From Fructobacillus evanidus (GTDB lineage: Bacteria > Bacillota > Bacilli > Lactobacillales > Lactobacillaceae): 64,000 bases of DNA. The notes beneath the pieces are model-generated. The model did no database searches, was not told the DNA's origin, and was given only the letters and a program-made list of their open reading frames with translations. The DNA is taken from assembly GCF_963580165.1 (NCBI RefSeq), contig NZ_CAUZLM010000003.1:62001-126000 (forward strand). Reading direction: 5' to 3'. The first letter of the stretch is position 1; every line of letters starts with the position of its first letter. A program made the position numbers and the translations under genes. Of the stretch, positions 45,931 through 53,929 are shown piece by piece.

Positions 45931-46983
45931 ATGAAAGCAGCTATTTGGCATGGTAAAAAGGATGTGCGGGTTGAGGAAACTGATTTGCCGGAACCTAAAG
46001 AAAATGAGGTTCGGGTCAAGGTAGCCTATGCGGGTATTTGTGGCAGTGACCTTCATGAATATCTAGAAGGGCCAGTCTTTATTCCGACAGAATTTCCTGA
46101 TCCCTTAACTGGTGGGCAAGCACCTATCACAATGGGGCACGAGTTCTCTGGTCAAATTGATCAGGTTGGTACAAATGTTCACAACTTTAAAATTGGCGAC
46201 CATGTGTCTGTCAATCCGACGATTACTAAAGGTGAGCTACCCGATAATGTGGATGTGTACGATGGGTATAGCTTTATTGGGCTGAGCACGGATGGCGGTT
46301 TTGCTAGTTACGTCAATGTCCCGGTTGAAAACTTGTATCCGCTACCAAAGGATTTTTCTTTGAAATTAGCAGCGGTGATTGAGCCGACTGCGGTTGCTGT
46401 GCAAGCGATTAAGGAAGCCCATCTTACCTTTGGACAAACCGTGGTGATTTTTGGTGCGGGTCCAATTGGCGCAATGGTTACAGCGGCTGCGAAGGCGGCC
46501 GGTGCAACCAAGATTGTCGTTGTTGATTTGTCGGCTGTTCGGTTGCAAAAGGCACTTGCAATGGGGGCTACGGATATCATTAATCCAAGTGAAGTCAGCG
46601 ATGTCTTGGCAGCAGTCCATCAGATACTGCCGGAGGGGGCAGACACAAGTTTTGAGATTGCTGGTGTGCAAGCCACTTTTGATCAGGCCATCAAAACGAC
46701 AAAAGCGCGTGGTTATATGGTCGTGGTTTCAATCTATGCCCTTGCCATCCAATTTAATCCAATGGCGTTAACGAATAGTGGCGTCAACTTAACTTCGACG
46801 ATTGCTTATTCACGGCAAACTTTTCAGCAGACGGTGGACTTAGTGACAAGTGGGCAAATCAATGTGGCGCCGATTATTACGAGCGAGATTAAGTTAGATG
46901 ATATTATCACGGATGGTTTTGATGTGTTGACAACGGACCAATCGCAGGCAAAGATTTTAATTAACTTAACGCAGGAAAAATAA
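45931..46983 (+). CDS. butA-like: 2,3-butanediol dehydrogenase, zinc type (copy 2)
   Basis: This 350-residue paralogue of the preceding gene has identical length and the same zinc ligands (Cys37, His70-Glu71) and Rossmann motif. It is strongly similar throughout. An unbroken 45-base DNA identity (46018-46062 versus 44738-44782) stands out from the third-position differences elsewhere. The GAGG ribosome site lies 6-7 bases before ATG. It has its own promoter and terminator, so the two copies may answer to different signals or prefer different diol or diketone substrates. That division of labour is inference. Confidence 0.85.
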   Translation: MKAAIWHGKKDVRVEETDLPEPKENEVRVKVAYAGICGSDLHEYLEGPVFIPTEFPDPLTGGQAPITMGHEFSGQIDQVGTNVHNFKIGDHVSVNPTITKGELPDNVDVYDGYSFIGLSTDGGFASYVNVPVENLYPLPKDFSLKLAAVIEPTAVAVQAIKEAHLTFGQTVVIFGAGPIGAMVTAAAKAAGATKIVVVDLSAVRLQKALAMGATDIINPSEVSDVLAAVHQILPEGADTSFEIAGVQATFDQAIKTTKARGYMVVVSIYALAIQFNPMALTNSGVNLTSTIAYSRQTFQQTVDLVTSGQINVAPIITSEIKLDDIITDGFDVLTTDQSQAKILINLTQEK

Positions 46984-47019
46984 GGCCCGAATGGGCGATT
47001 AATCAATGATTAATCAGAA

Positions 47020-47047
47020 ACATTTCCAAATTTGGGAATGTTTTTTT
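47020..47047 (+). terminator. Terminator of butanediol dehydrogenase copy 2
   Basis: ACATTTCC (47020-47027) pairs with GGGAATGT (47034-47041), followed by T's. Confidence 0.85.
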
Positions 47048-47055
47048 ATTTTACT

Positions 47056-47110
47056 GTTTACAAATGTAAACCATCAGGTTATACTAACTTTGTTGTTTAC
47101 AAATGTAAAC
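47056..47110 (+). promoter_or_regulatory. cop operon promoter with two CopY boxes
   Basis: The 16-bp palindrome GTTTACAAATGTAAAC occurs twice (47056-47071 and 47095-47110). Each contains TACANNTGTA, the known CopY operator. The -35 TTTACA (47057-47062) is embedded in the first box, and TATACT (47080-47085) follows at 17 bases. The second box covers the predicted transcript start near 47092. Copper-free CopY on DNA would block polymerase at both sites. Confidence 0.88.
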
Positions 47111-47142
47111 ACGTTTTGTTTTGATGAACGGAGGGCAGGATT

Positions 47143-47661
47143 ATCATTAACATCACTGATACCGAACAGGCGGTTATGCGGATTATTTGGACGAAGAAAC
47201 GGGCAACGGGTCGTGAAATTGTTGAAGAAGCCCAGTTATCGCATGACTGGTCAGCCTCAACGATTAAAACGTTAATTCGACGTTTAACGGATAAGGAAAT
47301 GATTGCAGTCGACAAATCAGAAAAAGTCTTTACCTACGTACCAGTTGTGGCTGAAAATGAGGCAACCGACTATAACGCTAACCGGTTCTTTGATTCCGTT
47401 TGTGATGCCTATAAGGGGACGCTCTTAACGGCACTCATCAAAGACGAACCATTAAGCAAAACGGATATTCAAAATATCCGAGCGATTCTTGATGAACGCG
47501 AAGCCAGTGCGCCTGACCAGGTCGCTTGTCATTGCCTTCATGAAGATGATGATTCTTGCGCAATGGTCCCATCATTAAGACAAAAAATTGACGAACTGGC
47601 AAGCAGTGCTCGCAAAGGGAGTATTTTATGGATAAAATTTTGGTTATGGCGGCTGGTCTAG
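47143..47661 (+). CDS. copY: CopY-family copper-responsive repressor
   Basis: A BlaI/MecI/CopY winged-helix repressor of about 172 residues. ITDTEQAVMRIIWT corresponds to the conserved first helix, and DWSASTIKTLIRRLTDKEMI is the recognition region. The C-terminus has CHC and a further Cys (CHCLHEDDDSC), a reduced form of the usual CxCx4-5CxC metal site. No ATG, GTG or TTG stands before the domain; the first ATG (47176) would cut off its first helix. GGAGGG at 47130-47135 points to a near-cognate start: ATT 47140, ATC 47143 or ATT 47146. The 3' end overlaps the next gene by 34 bases. Two cop boxes upstream imply autoregulation. Confidence 0.82.
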   Translation: MINITDTEQAVMRIIWTKKRATGREIVEEAQLSHDWSASTIKTLIRRLTDKEMIAVDKSEKVFTYVPVVAENEATDYNANRFFDSVCDAYKGTLLTALIKDEPLSKTDIQNIRAILDEREASAPDQVACHCLHEDDDSCAMVPSLRQKIDELASSARKGSILWIKFWLWRLV

Positions 47662-47999
47662 CGGCGATTGCATTCATTATTTGGTGGTTCTTTGGTCAAC
47701 ATAAGGTTGAGAGTGCAGCGGCGACTCTTGATGACCAGGAGCAGACTATCGATATTCAAGTCGACGGTGGCTATTCGCCTGAGCATATTGTCTTGAAGCA
47801 GGGAGTGCCAGCAACCTTGAATTTCACTCGGACTGATCCTTCTGGTTGTTTGGACCACGTGGTTTTTGCCGATTTTGGCATTAACCAGGAGTTGCCACAA
47901 GGACAAAAAGTGTCGTTGAAAATCAATACCGACCAACCAGGTCAATACCAATGGGCTTGCGGAATGGATATGTTCCATGGTCAGGTAACTGTTGAATAA
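47628..47999 (+). CDS. Membrane-anchored cupredoxin-domain protein
   Basis: A 123-residue protein with one N-terminal transmembrane segment (about residues 4-24, ending IIWWFFGQH) and a cupredoxin-like domain outside the membrane. Likely copper ligands are in SGCLDHVVF and the closing CGMDMFHG. It probably binds copper at the cell surface and passes it to, or keeps it away from, the ATPase. The start has GGGAG about 7 bases upstream and overlaps copY, so translation is coupled. Similar small cupredoxins are common in copper operons of lactic acid bacteria. Confidence 0.82.
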   Translation: MDKILVMAAGLAAIAFIIWWFFGQHKVESAAATLDDQEQTIDIQVDGGYSPEHIVLKQGVPATLNFTRTDPSGCLDHVVFADFGINQELPQGQKVSLKINTDQPGQYQWACGMDMFHGQVTVE

Positions 48000-48053
48000 A
48001 AGTTTCCATATCAAGATAAAATTAATAAGTATACGTATAAAAAGGGGTTAATC

Positions 48054-48323
48054 ATGACAGAAAAAGTAGAACAAACAGTAACAGTTGACGGACAATACCA
48101 ACCAAACGTGGTAACTTTCCAAAAGGGCGACCAAGCAACCTTAACGTTTAAGCGCGTCAGTGAAAGCGGCTGTTTAGACACGGTTCAATCACATGATTTT
48201 GATTTCCAATCAAAGTTGCCATTGAACGAAGAAATCAGCTTTACCATCCCAACTGACCAGGCCGGCGAATTTGAATTTGCTTGTGGCATGAACATGGTCA
48301 AGGGAAAGGTTATCGTTCAATAA
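48054..48323 (+). CDS. Small cupredoxin-like protein without signal peptide
   Basis: An 89-residue paralogue of the preceding cupredoxin domain. Both have SGCLD, a central DF or HDF turn, and a C-terminal CGM.M segment (here FACGMNMVKGK). It lacks any signal peptide or membrane helix, so as written it is cytosolic. That is unusual for a cupredoxin fold. No CopZ-like chaperone gene is found in this operon, so the protein may replace CopZ (inference). The start is ATG 48054 after AAAGGGG. Confidence 0.8.
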   Translation: MTEKVEQTVTVDGQYQPNVVTFQKGDQATLTFKRVSESGCLDTVQSHDFDFQSKLPLNEEISFTIPTDQAGEFEFACGMNMVKGKVIVQ

Positions 48324-48357
48324 GGCAATTTAATTGAGTTAAGAGGTAAAAAAACAC

Positions 48358-50304
48358 ATGCAAAAATTGACAACCAGTCGGCGCTTTGTGATTGCTCTGA
48401 TTTTTTCAGTACCGATGCTCGTTAAGATGGTTTTGATGCCCTTTGGCTTCCATTTACCGGGTGGCACCATCACGGAATTTGGACTGACGACGATTGTCAT
48501 GGCAGTATCTGCCGCACCATTTTTGAAGTCATCTTGGTCATCCTTTAAAAAGCATCACTCAAACATGGATACCCTTGTTGCGATTGGGACGACGACGGCT
48601 TATTTATATAGTATTTACGCCATGATTGCTGGGCAGCCAGTCTTTTTCGAAGGGGCGGCCTTGGTCGTGACCTTTATCTTGTTGGGGCAAGTGTTCGAGG
48701 AACGGATGCGTAAAAATGCTTCCAGCGCCGTTGAAAAATTGTTGGACCTTCAGGCAAAGGATGCCGTCGTCATTCGTGATGGGCAAGAAGTCACGATTCC
48801 ATTAGATCAGGTAGTCACCGGTGATTTGATTAAGGTCTTACCCGGACAAAAAATCGCCGTGGATGGAACCATTGTTGATGGTCAGTCAACGATTGATGAA
48901 TCAATGGTAACTGGAGAAAGTATGCCGGTCGAGAAAAAGGCGGGCGATGCTGTCATCGGCGCCACCATCAACACTAACGGTTCCTTCGTCTTTAAGGCCG
49001 ACAAGATTGGTGAAGAAACGATGCTTTCTCAGATTGTGGAGATGGTGAAAAAGGCTCAAACCAGTCGGGCACCAATTCAGAATTTGACGGATCGAGTTTC
49101 AAGTATCTTTGTACCGGTTGTCTTGATTTTGGCGATTGCCACTTTTCTGATTTGGTATGTCTTCCTTGGCTCCGCTTTGTCAACGGCGTTGGTCTTCGCC
49201 ATTTCCATTTTAGTGATTGCTTGTCCTTGTGCATTGGGGCTCGCGACACCGACCGCACTAATGGTTGGTACTGGCTTGAGTGCGAAGCACGGTATCTTAA
49301 TTAAGAACGGTGAAGTACTGGAAGCTGTGAACCAGGTGAAGACGGTTATCTTTGATAAGACCGGGACGATTACGGTTGGTCAACCTGTGGTGACTGATGT
49401 CATTGGTCCAGAAGAAAAGATTATGACCTTAGCTGGGCAATTGGAAAAGAATTCAGAACATCCCTTGGCAATCGCCGTTTTGAATTATGCCGAAAAATTA
49501 GGTTTGAATAACCAAGAGAGTGCCAAAAATTTTGCGGCAATTGAAGGGCAGGGCGTCACAGGGGAAGTGAACGGTCAAACGGCCTTTGTTGGGAATACTC
49601 GTTTGTTGGCCGAGCGCCAGATTGATTCTGATTTGCAAAAGAAGATGGAAGAATTACAGGCGGAAGCCAAAACCGTGGTCTTGGTTGGTGAAGCAGATCA
49701 GGTTATCGGTTTGGTTGCCATTCAAGATGCGCCAAAGGCGAGCTCGAAGAAGGCAATTGCTGACTTGAAGGCACGCGGCCTGAAAACAGTTATGTTAACT
49801 GGCGATAACCAGCTGGTTGCCGAAGCAATTGCTGACCAAGTTGGCATCGACCAGGTGATTGCGGAAGTGATGCCAAACGATAAGGCGGATCATGTTCAGG
49901 CCTTCCAGCAGGATGGGGCTGTGGCCTTTGTTGGTGACGGAATCAACGATGCACCGGCACTTTCAACTGCCAATGTCGGCATTGCAATGGGGTCCGGGAC
50001 GGATGTTGCCATTGAATCTGGGGACATTATCTTGGTCAAGAATGATTTGCAGGATGTGGCGACAGCCATTGAGTTGAGTGCCAAAATCTTTAATCGGATT
50101 AAGCTGAACTTATTCTGGGCCTTTGTCTATAATGTTTTGGGAATTCCTGTTGCAGCGGGGCTCTTCTATGGTATCGGCTTTATTTTGAGCCCTGAATTAG
50201 CCGGACTTGCCATGGCCTTTAGTTCGCTATCGGTTGTCACCAGCTCACTGCTCTTGAACAAAACAAAGTTAAAAACTTTAACTGCCAAGAAAGCTTTAGC
50301 ATAA
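48358..50304 (+). CDS. copA: Copper-exporting P1B-type ATPase
   Basis: A 648-residue Cu+-transporting ATPase. The intramembrane metal site CPC is at residues 289-291 (ACPCALGLATP) and the phosphorylated Asp333 is in DKTGT. TGES marks the actuator domain, and SEHPLA and GDGINDAPAL the nucleotide and P domains. About eight helices are expected. The N-terminal HMA domain found in many CopA proteins is absent; the protein starts directly at the first helices. It is the last gene of the CopY operon and is therefore induced by copper. The symbol copB is used for this position in some species, but CPC fits the Cu+ class (P1B-1). Confidence 0.93.
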   Translation: MQKLTTSRRFVIALIFSVPMLVKMVLMPFGFHLPGGTITEFGLTTIVMAVSAAPFLKSSWSSFKKHHSNMDTLVAIGTTTAYLYSIYAMIAGQPVFFEGAALVVTFILLGQVFEERMRKNASSAVEKLLDLQAKDAVVIRDGQEVTIPLDQVVTGDLIKVLPGQKIAVDGTIVDGQSTIDESMVTGESMPVEKKAGDAVIGATINTNGSFVFKADKIGEETMLSQIVEMVKKAQTSRAPIQNLTDRVSSIFVPVVLILAIATFLIWYVFLGSALSTALVFAISILVIACPCALGLATPTALMVGTGLSAKHGILIKNGEVLEAVNQVKTVIFDKTGTITVGQPVVTDVIGPEEKIMTLAGQLEKNSEHPLAIAVLNYAEKLGLNNQESAKNFAAIEGQGVTGEVNGQTAFVGNTRLLAERQIDSDLQKKMEELQAEAKTVVLVGEADQVIGLVAIQDAPKASSKKAIADLKARGLKTVMLTGDNQLVAEAIADQVGIDQVIAEVMPNDKADHVQAFQQDGAVAFVGDGINDAPALSTANVGIAMGSGTDVAIESGDIILVKNDLQDVATAIELSAKIFNRIKLNLFWAFVYNVLGIPVAAGLFYGIGFILSPELAGLAMAFSSLSVVTSSLLLNKTKLKTLTAKKALA

Positions 50305-50309
50305 AAATT

Positions 50310-50345
50310 AGGATTGATCATCTTAGCGATGACCATCCTTTTTTT
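50310..50345 (+). terminator. cop operon terminator
   Basis: AGGAT..TCATC (50310-50322) pairs with GATGA..ATCCT (50328-50339), followed by six or more T's. Confidence 0.85.
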
Positions 50346-50441
50346 GTTTTATGGCTACTTTTTCTTGTTTGGCAGATGAATCCTAAATTTCGGGGGTTCA
50401 TATCATTTTCAACCGATTTTTTCTCAGTTGGTCTGAAAGTC

Positions 50442-50510
50442 TTGTCTTTTTTTGAAATGGGTGTATAGTATTTTTGGTTGATAAGTCGAAACGACCTGTC
50501 ATTTCGACTT
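50442..50510 (+). promoter_or_regulatory. PadR operon promoter and operator
   Basis: TTGTCT (50442-50447)-16-TATAGT (50464-50469) forms the promoter. A perfect 9-bp inverted repeat, AAGTCGAAA (50483-50491) and TTTCGACTT (50502-50510), lies between the predicted transcript start and the ribosome site. It is the likely binding site of the PadR protein encoded next. Confidence 0.7.
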
Positions 50511-50542
50511 GTTAAAGAAAATTCATCAAAAGGAGGCTGTTG

Positions 50543-51085
50543 ATGTACGATTTGTTGATTTTATCAATGTTAAGTTCACGTGATATGTCGGGCTATAAGC
50601 TCGCCATTGTGTTGGGCTCAACGGTGGTACCCAGACGCAAGATATCAAATGGTGTTTTATACCCGGTTCTAAATCGGATGGAAAAGGCCGGCTTTATCAA
50701 AAGTGTCGACGGGAATGTCCGTAATTCAAAAATTTTTCATATTACCGAGTTAGGTCAAGAGCGACTAATCGAATTAATCAACGAGCCGGTTGCTCAGGAT
50801 GCCAATCGCGATAATTCCTATCATTTTAAGTTCCGGTCCTTTTCGTATTTGGCAAAAGATAAGCAGATGGAAATTTTGTCTGATTATCGCAATGCCGTTT
50901 TAACGGATCGCAATGTCTATCAAGAATTGTCAACGCACTATCGAGAAGAGACGAAAGACCATCCTGAACGAACTGATTTTTACCGGTGGGGGCTGAAAAC
51001 GATCACCTTAAAGGATAACCTGGCGTTAGCTAAGCTGGCCTGGATTGATGAATCTCTGCAAGAGTTAAAGGAGAATGAAATATGA
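50543..51085 (+). CDS. PadR-family transcriptional regulator
   Basis: A 180-residue protein. The N-terminal winged helix contains ILSMLSSRDMSGYKLAIVLG and SNGVLYPVLNRMEKAGFI, typical of PadR. The C-terminal helices (Vir_act_alpha_C type) provide dimerisation. ATG 50543 is favoured over TTG 50540 because AGGAGG (50531-50536) is better spaced. Its stop overlaps the start of the MFS gene (ATGA), so regulator and exporter form one operon. It probably represses the operon through the adjacent inverted repeat and is relieved by a compound that the exporter removes. Confidence 0.9.
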   Translation: MYDLLILSMLSSRDMSGYKLAIVLGSTVVPRRKISNGVLYPVLNRMEKAGFIKSVDGNVRNSKIFHITELGQERLIELINEPVAQDANRDNSYHFKFRSFSYLAKDKQMEILSDYRNAVLTDRNVYQELSTHYREETKDHPERTDFYRWGLKTITLKDNLALAKLAWIDESLQELKENEI

Positions 51086-52641
51086 ATAATACAAACGAGC
51101 GCTCGGCAAAGCGCTGGTGGGCACTCTTAGCCTTATCTTTGGGTGTCTTTATGGGCTTGTTGGATGTGAACATCGTCAACGTTGCCCTGCCAACAATGGT
51201 GAAGAGCTTTCATACGACTTTTAGTAATGTTCAATGGGTCATTAGTGCTTATACCATTTCATACGCTGTCGTGATTTTAGTTTTGTCAAAGTTGGCCGAT
51301 ATGTATGGTCGCAAGAAGATGTTTCTGACATGTATGATCATCTTCGTGGTCGCTTCCGGAGTGAACGGATTAGCACCGAGCTTGCTAGTCTTGGACATCG
51401 GCCGTGCCGTGCAAGCCTTTGGTGGTGGTGGATTGATGACCATCTCAATGGCTTTGGTTGCTTCCATTTTTGAAGGGAAGGAACGTGGCTTTGCCATGGG
51501 AATCTTGGGTTCTGTCATGGGGCTTTCAACCGTTTCCGGTCCTTTGATTGGTGGCATCTTGTCTGAGGCCTTTGGCTGGCCAGCCATTTTCTACGTCAAT
51601 GTGCCAATTGGTATTTTTGCAGCCATCTTAGTTTGGTTGACGGTAGCCGAAACACCAAGCTATGGTCAGGGACAAAAGATTGACTTTGCGGGTATGTTAT
51701 TATCAGCCGTTGCCATCTTTTCAGCTGTCTTTGGCTTAATTCAAAAGGAAGATAACCCACATTTAGCCTGGACAAGTCCTAAGATTGCCTTGTGGTTGCT
51801 AGCTGCCGTGATCTTATTGGCTATCTTTATCGTTGTTGAACTAAAGATTGACAAGCCAATGATGAATCTGGCACTCTTTAAGAACAAGAACTTTGTCGGA
51901 GCGGTTTTTGTTGCCTTTGCATTAGGGTCTGCTATTTATTCGAATAACGTTTTCTTGACGTCTTTGATGCAAAACTATATGGGTTATTCAGCCTTTAGTA
52001 CTGGTGTCCGTCAGATTCCATTAACGATGTGGGCACTCTTCCTCGGCCCAGTGACGGGTTACTTGAGTAGCAAGTTTTCAACGCGTAAGCTGATTTCTGG
52101 CTCATTGTTGTTGTCTGCCTTGTCCTTCTTGGTCTTCTTAAACGCAATGACGACTAAGTTAGCTTATACTGATTTAATTGTACCAATGGCTTTGTTGGGA
52201 ATTTCCAATGCTTTGATTAACCCGTTATTGAATACTGCTGGTTTGGCCGGTGCCAAACCTGAAGAAATCGGCATGACGTCTGGATTGATTAACGTCTTCC
52301 GTCAATTGGGGGTTTCCTTTGGTGTCGTCATCCTTGGACTGTCTCAAACAAATCAGTATGACAACTATTTGAACAACCATATGACCTTTACCGGTGTTCC
52401 TGCAGAAGCTCTTGCATCGATTAAGCACGCCTTAATCGATGCTGGTCCATTTGCTAGCCAAGCCTTTGTGACTAGCACCAAGATGACGCACTTACCATTT
52501 CACTCGACCTTGAAGGCTGTGACTGACAATGCTTTCTTTGCCGGTATGCGCGGCGTGACGGTTGCTTCACTTTTGATTACCGCCGTCGGTTCGGTTTTGG
52601 CTTTCGCCTTGTTGCAAGATCCTGCTAAAAAGGAAAACTAA
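51082..52641 (+). CDS. MFS multidrug exporter, DHA2/EmrB type
   Basis: A 519-residue transporter of the 14-helix DHA2 class. LLDVNIVNVALPTMVKSFHTTFSNVQWVISAYTI marks helix 1 and the following loop, KLADMYGRKKMF is motif A, and IGRAVQAFGGGGLMTI corresponds to motif B. PLIGGILSEAFGWPAIFYVNVP is motif C, the antiporter motif. It is translationally coupled to padR (4-base overlap). Substrate is unknown; PadR-linked exporters often remove phenolics, antimicrobials or bile-like compounds. Confidence 0.92.
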   Translation: MNNTNERSAKRWWALLALSLGVFMGLLDVNIVNVALPTMVKSFHTTFSNVQWVISAYTISYAVVILVLSKLADMYGRKKMFLTCMIIFVVASGVNGLAPSLLVLDIGRAVQAFGGGGLMTISMALVASIFEGKERGFAMGILGSVMGLSTVSGPLIGGILSEAFGWPAIFYVNVPIGIFAAILVWLTVAETPSYGQGQKIDFAGMLLSAVAIFSAVFGLIQKEDNPHLAWTSPKIALWLLAAVILLAIFIVVELKIDKPMMNLALFKNKNFVGAVFVAFALGSAIYSNNVFLTSLMQNYMGYSAFSTGVRQIPLTMWALFLGPVTGYLSSKFSTRKLISGSLLLSALSFLVFLNAMTTKLAYTDLIVPMALLGISNALINPLLNTAGLAGAKPEEIGMTSGLINVFRQLGVSFGVVILGLSQTNQYDNYLNNHMTFTGVPAEALASIKHALIDAGPFASQAFVTSTKMTHLPFHSTLKAVTDNAFFAGMRGVTVASLLITAVGSVLAFALLQDPAKKEN

Positions 52642-52662
52642 GAAAAATTGGGAGGGGATTCA

Positions 52663-52968
52663 ATGTCATTGACAATAGCTGAGCAAGTAGCGACACGAAA
52701 AGAACTGCAAGAAAATTTTGCGATTCTGAATTGGTCGCTTGATCAGGTGGCAGAGGCTTTACAGACGACGCCGGCGCATTTACAAGCTGTTTTGGCGTTG
52801 GAACCAGCTTATATTGAAGAACCCTGGATTTTAAAATGCTTTTTAGAAGAAAAAATTCGCTTAGCGGGGCGAGAGCCAGTGGCGTTTACGGCGCTTGTTG
52901 GTAATCCGGAGGATTACTGGTTTTTGAAGCAGCGACGCATTCAAAGCGGTGTTCTCGCGCCTCAATAA
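52663..52968 (+). CDS. DUF2316 family protein
   Basis: A 101-residue small cytosolic protein. ATG 52663 is chosen for GGAGGGG 7-8 bases upstream. The sequence is similar in style to DUF2316: an N-terminal helical part resembling a helix-turn-helix (LDQVAEALQTTPAHLQAVLAL), then EEPWILKCFLEEKI and DYWFLKQRRI. It follows the MFS gene by 21 bases and precedes the terminator, so it belongs to the PadR operon. Function is unknown; a DNA-binding accessory role is possible. Confidence 0.75.
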   Translation: MSLTIAEQVATRKELQENFAILNWSLDQVAEALQTTPAHLQAVLALEPAYIEEPWILKCFLEEKIRLAGREPVAFTALVGNPEDYWFLKQRRIQSGVLAPQ

Positions 52969-52973
52969 GTAAA

Positions 52974-53009
52974 AAAAGGCCAACACTCAAATTTGAGTGT
53001 TGGCCTTTT
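52974..53009. terminator. Bidirectional terminator
   Basis: A perfect 36-base palindromic hairpin (AAAAGGCCAACACTCAAA and its complement) lies between the convergent DUF2316 and membrane-protein genes. Confidence 0.92.
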
Positions 53010-53012
53010 GTG

Positions 53013-53390
53013 TTAATTTTTATGAGTGTGCCATTCGAGCAGGTATACCAGTACCGCCGGCAATAGGATTAGTGCGATGAAGACTGGGTAAACGCTGACA
53101 CTATTTTGTGTTGCCATTTGCCAATCAATTTCTTGCTGGTAAAGAAAATTACCCGAAAAGGCAAAGGCACCAGTTAAAATAATGGTCATCAACTTGAAAT
53201 AGCGTGGGCGAACCAAGTTGTCACTTTGGCTATTTTTGCGCAATGGCAAAAGGGCAATCGCCGCGACAGCAACAAAGAGGCTGAAGACCAAATTATTTTC
53301 AACTCGACTGAGATGACCAGACAATTCAATTAATGCTAAAGGCATCAATGATAGCAGAAACATTGGATTTTTCTTTCGATTTTTAAACAA
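53013..53390 (-). CDS. Small membrane protein, unknown family
   Basis: A 125-residue protein with about four hydrophobic segments (MFLLSLMPLALIEL, FSLFVAVAAIALL, MTIILTGAFAFSG, FIALILLPAVLVYLL) joined by short charged loops, and a basic N-terminus. I do not recognise the family. AAGGAG lies upstream of ATG. It is single, ending 3 bases from the shared terminator. The codon use resembles its neighbours. Confidence 0.65.
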   Translation of the reverse strand: MFKNRKKNPMFLLSLMPLALIELSGHLSRVENNLVFSLFVAVAAIALLPLRKNSQSDNLVRPRYFKLMTIILTGAFAFSGNFLYQQEIDWQMATQNSVSVYPVFIALILLPAVLVYLLEWHTHKN

Positions 53391-53632
53391 GTAATTTTCT
53401 CCTTAATTTGTACTTCTCTTGAATCCAGGTACGATTTTAACACGATTGCTCAACAAAATGCAAAGTTAATCAAATAACAATTGTAATAGCACTAAATAAG
53501 AGGAAGGGTATGGAGACTTTGATATCAAGATGCCTTCAGTAGGTGGTTTAGCGGCAATCAATCTACCATGTTTTCATGAGGAATCGATGAAAGCACGATT
53601 ACAGCTGTCAAAAAAAGAATTAAAAATTAATG
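53391..53632. other. Intergenic, no gene seen
   Basis: About 240 AT-rich bases. They should contain the promoter of the minus-strand membrane protein on the left. Short frames exist but none has a ribosome site or protein-like composition. Confidence 0.5.
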
Positions 53633-53689
53633 TTGCTATTTTGACAAAGCGTTGTATAATTCAATTAAGGAAATGGCCGGCCGTTTCCT
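53633..53689 (+). promoter_or_regulatory. Promoter and 22-bp palindrome before the small ORF
   Basis: TTGCTA (53633-53638)-16-TATAAT (53655-53660) is the likely promoter. AGGAAATGGCC-GGCCGTTTCCT (53668-53689) is palindromic apart from one pair and starts at the predicted transcript 5' end. It could be an operator or a 5' stem. Confidence 0.6.
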
Positions 53690-53718
53690 AAAGGAATAAA
53701 TTCTTGGAGGTACTGTCT

Positions 53719-53859
53719 ATGAAGAACAAGTTTTCTCTGAACACAAAGATGATGTTGGGCAAAAACTCAGCAATCGTAAACAATTCCTTGGCAAACGCCA
53801 AATCCTTGCAAGCGTTCTCCTTTATGAAACGCGAGGCTAACACGGTTAGTCCGGGTTAG
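53719..53859 (+). CDS. 46-residue small protein of unknown function
   Basis: The ORF encodes 46 residues, starting MKNKFSLNTKMMLGKN and ending NTVSPG. It has a very strong ribosome site (TTGGAGGT about 7 bases before ATG), its own promoter and its own terminator, so it is probably expressed. It is rich in Asn, Ser, Lys and Met with no membrane helix, signal peptide or double-glycine leader. Its stop codon begins a series of three hairpins (AGGATG/CATCCT, CAGTC/GACTG and the terminator). It may be a small protein, a leader peptide, or a reading frame within a structured RNA. No family is recognised. Confidence 0.55.
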   Translation: MKNKFSLNTKMMLGKNSAIVNNSLANAKSLQAFSFMKREANTVSPG

Positions 53860-53929
53860 GATGGAAGCGAAGTCACAAAAAATTCATCCTACAACAACAA
53901 GTTAAACTCTTGCAGTCGTATGGACTGTG

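Noticed and set aside
44246..46983. Rex or CcpA operator upstream of the butanediol dehydrogenases
   Set aside because: No sequence close to the Rex consensus or a cre site was found by eye in either upstream region.
47124..47150. Eight-codon ORF before copY (MNGGQDYH) as a leader peptide
   Set aside because: No ribosome site precedes its ATG; the strong GGAGGG lies inside it and serves copY.
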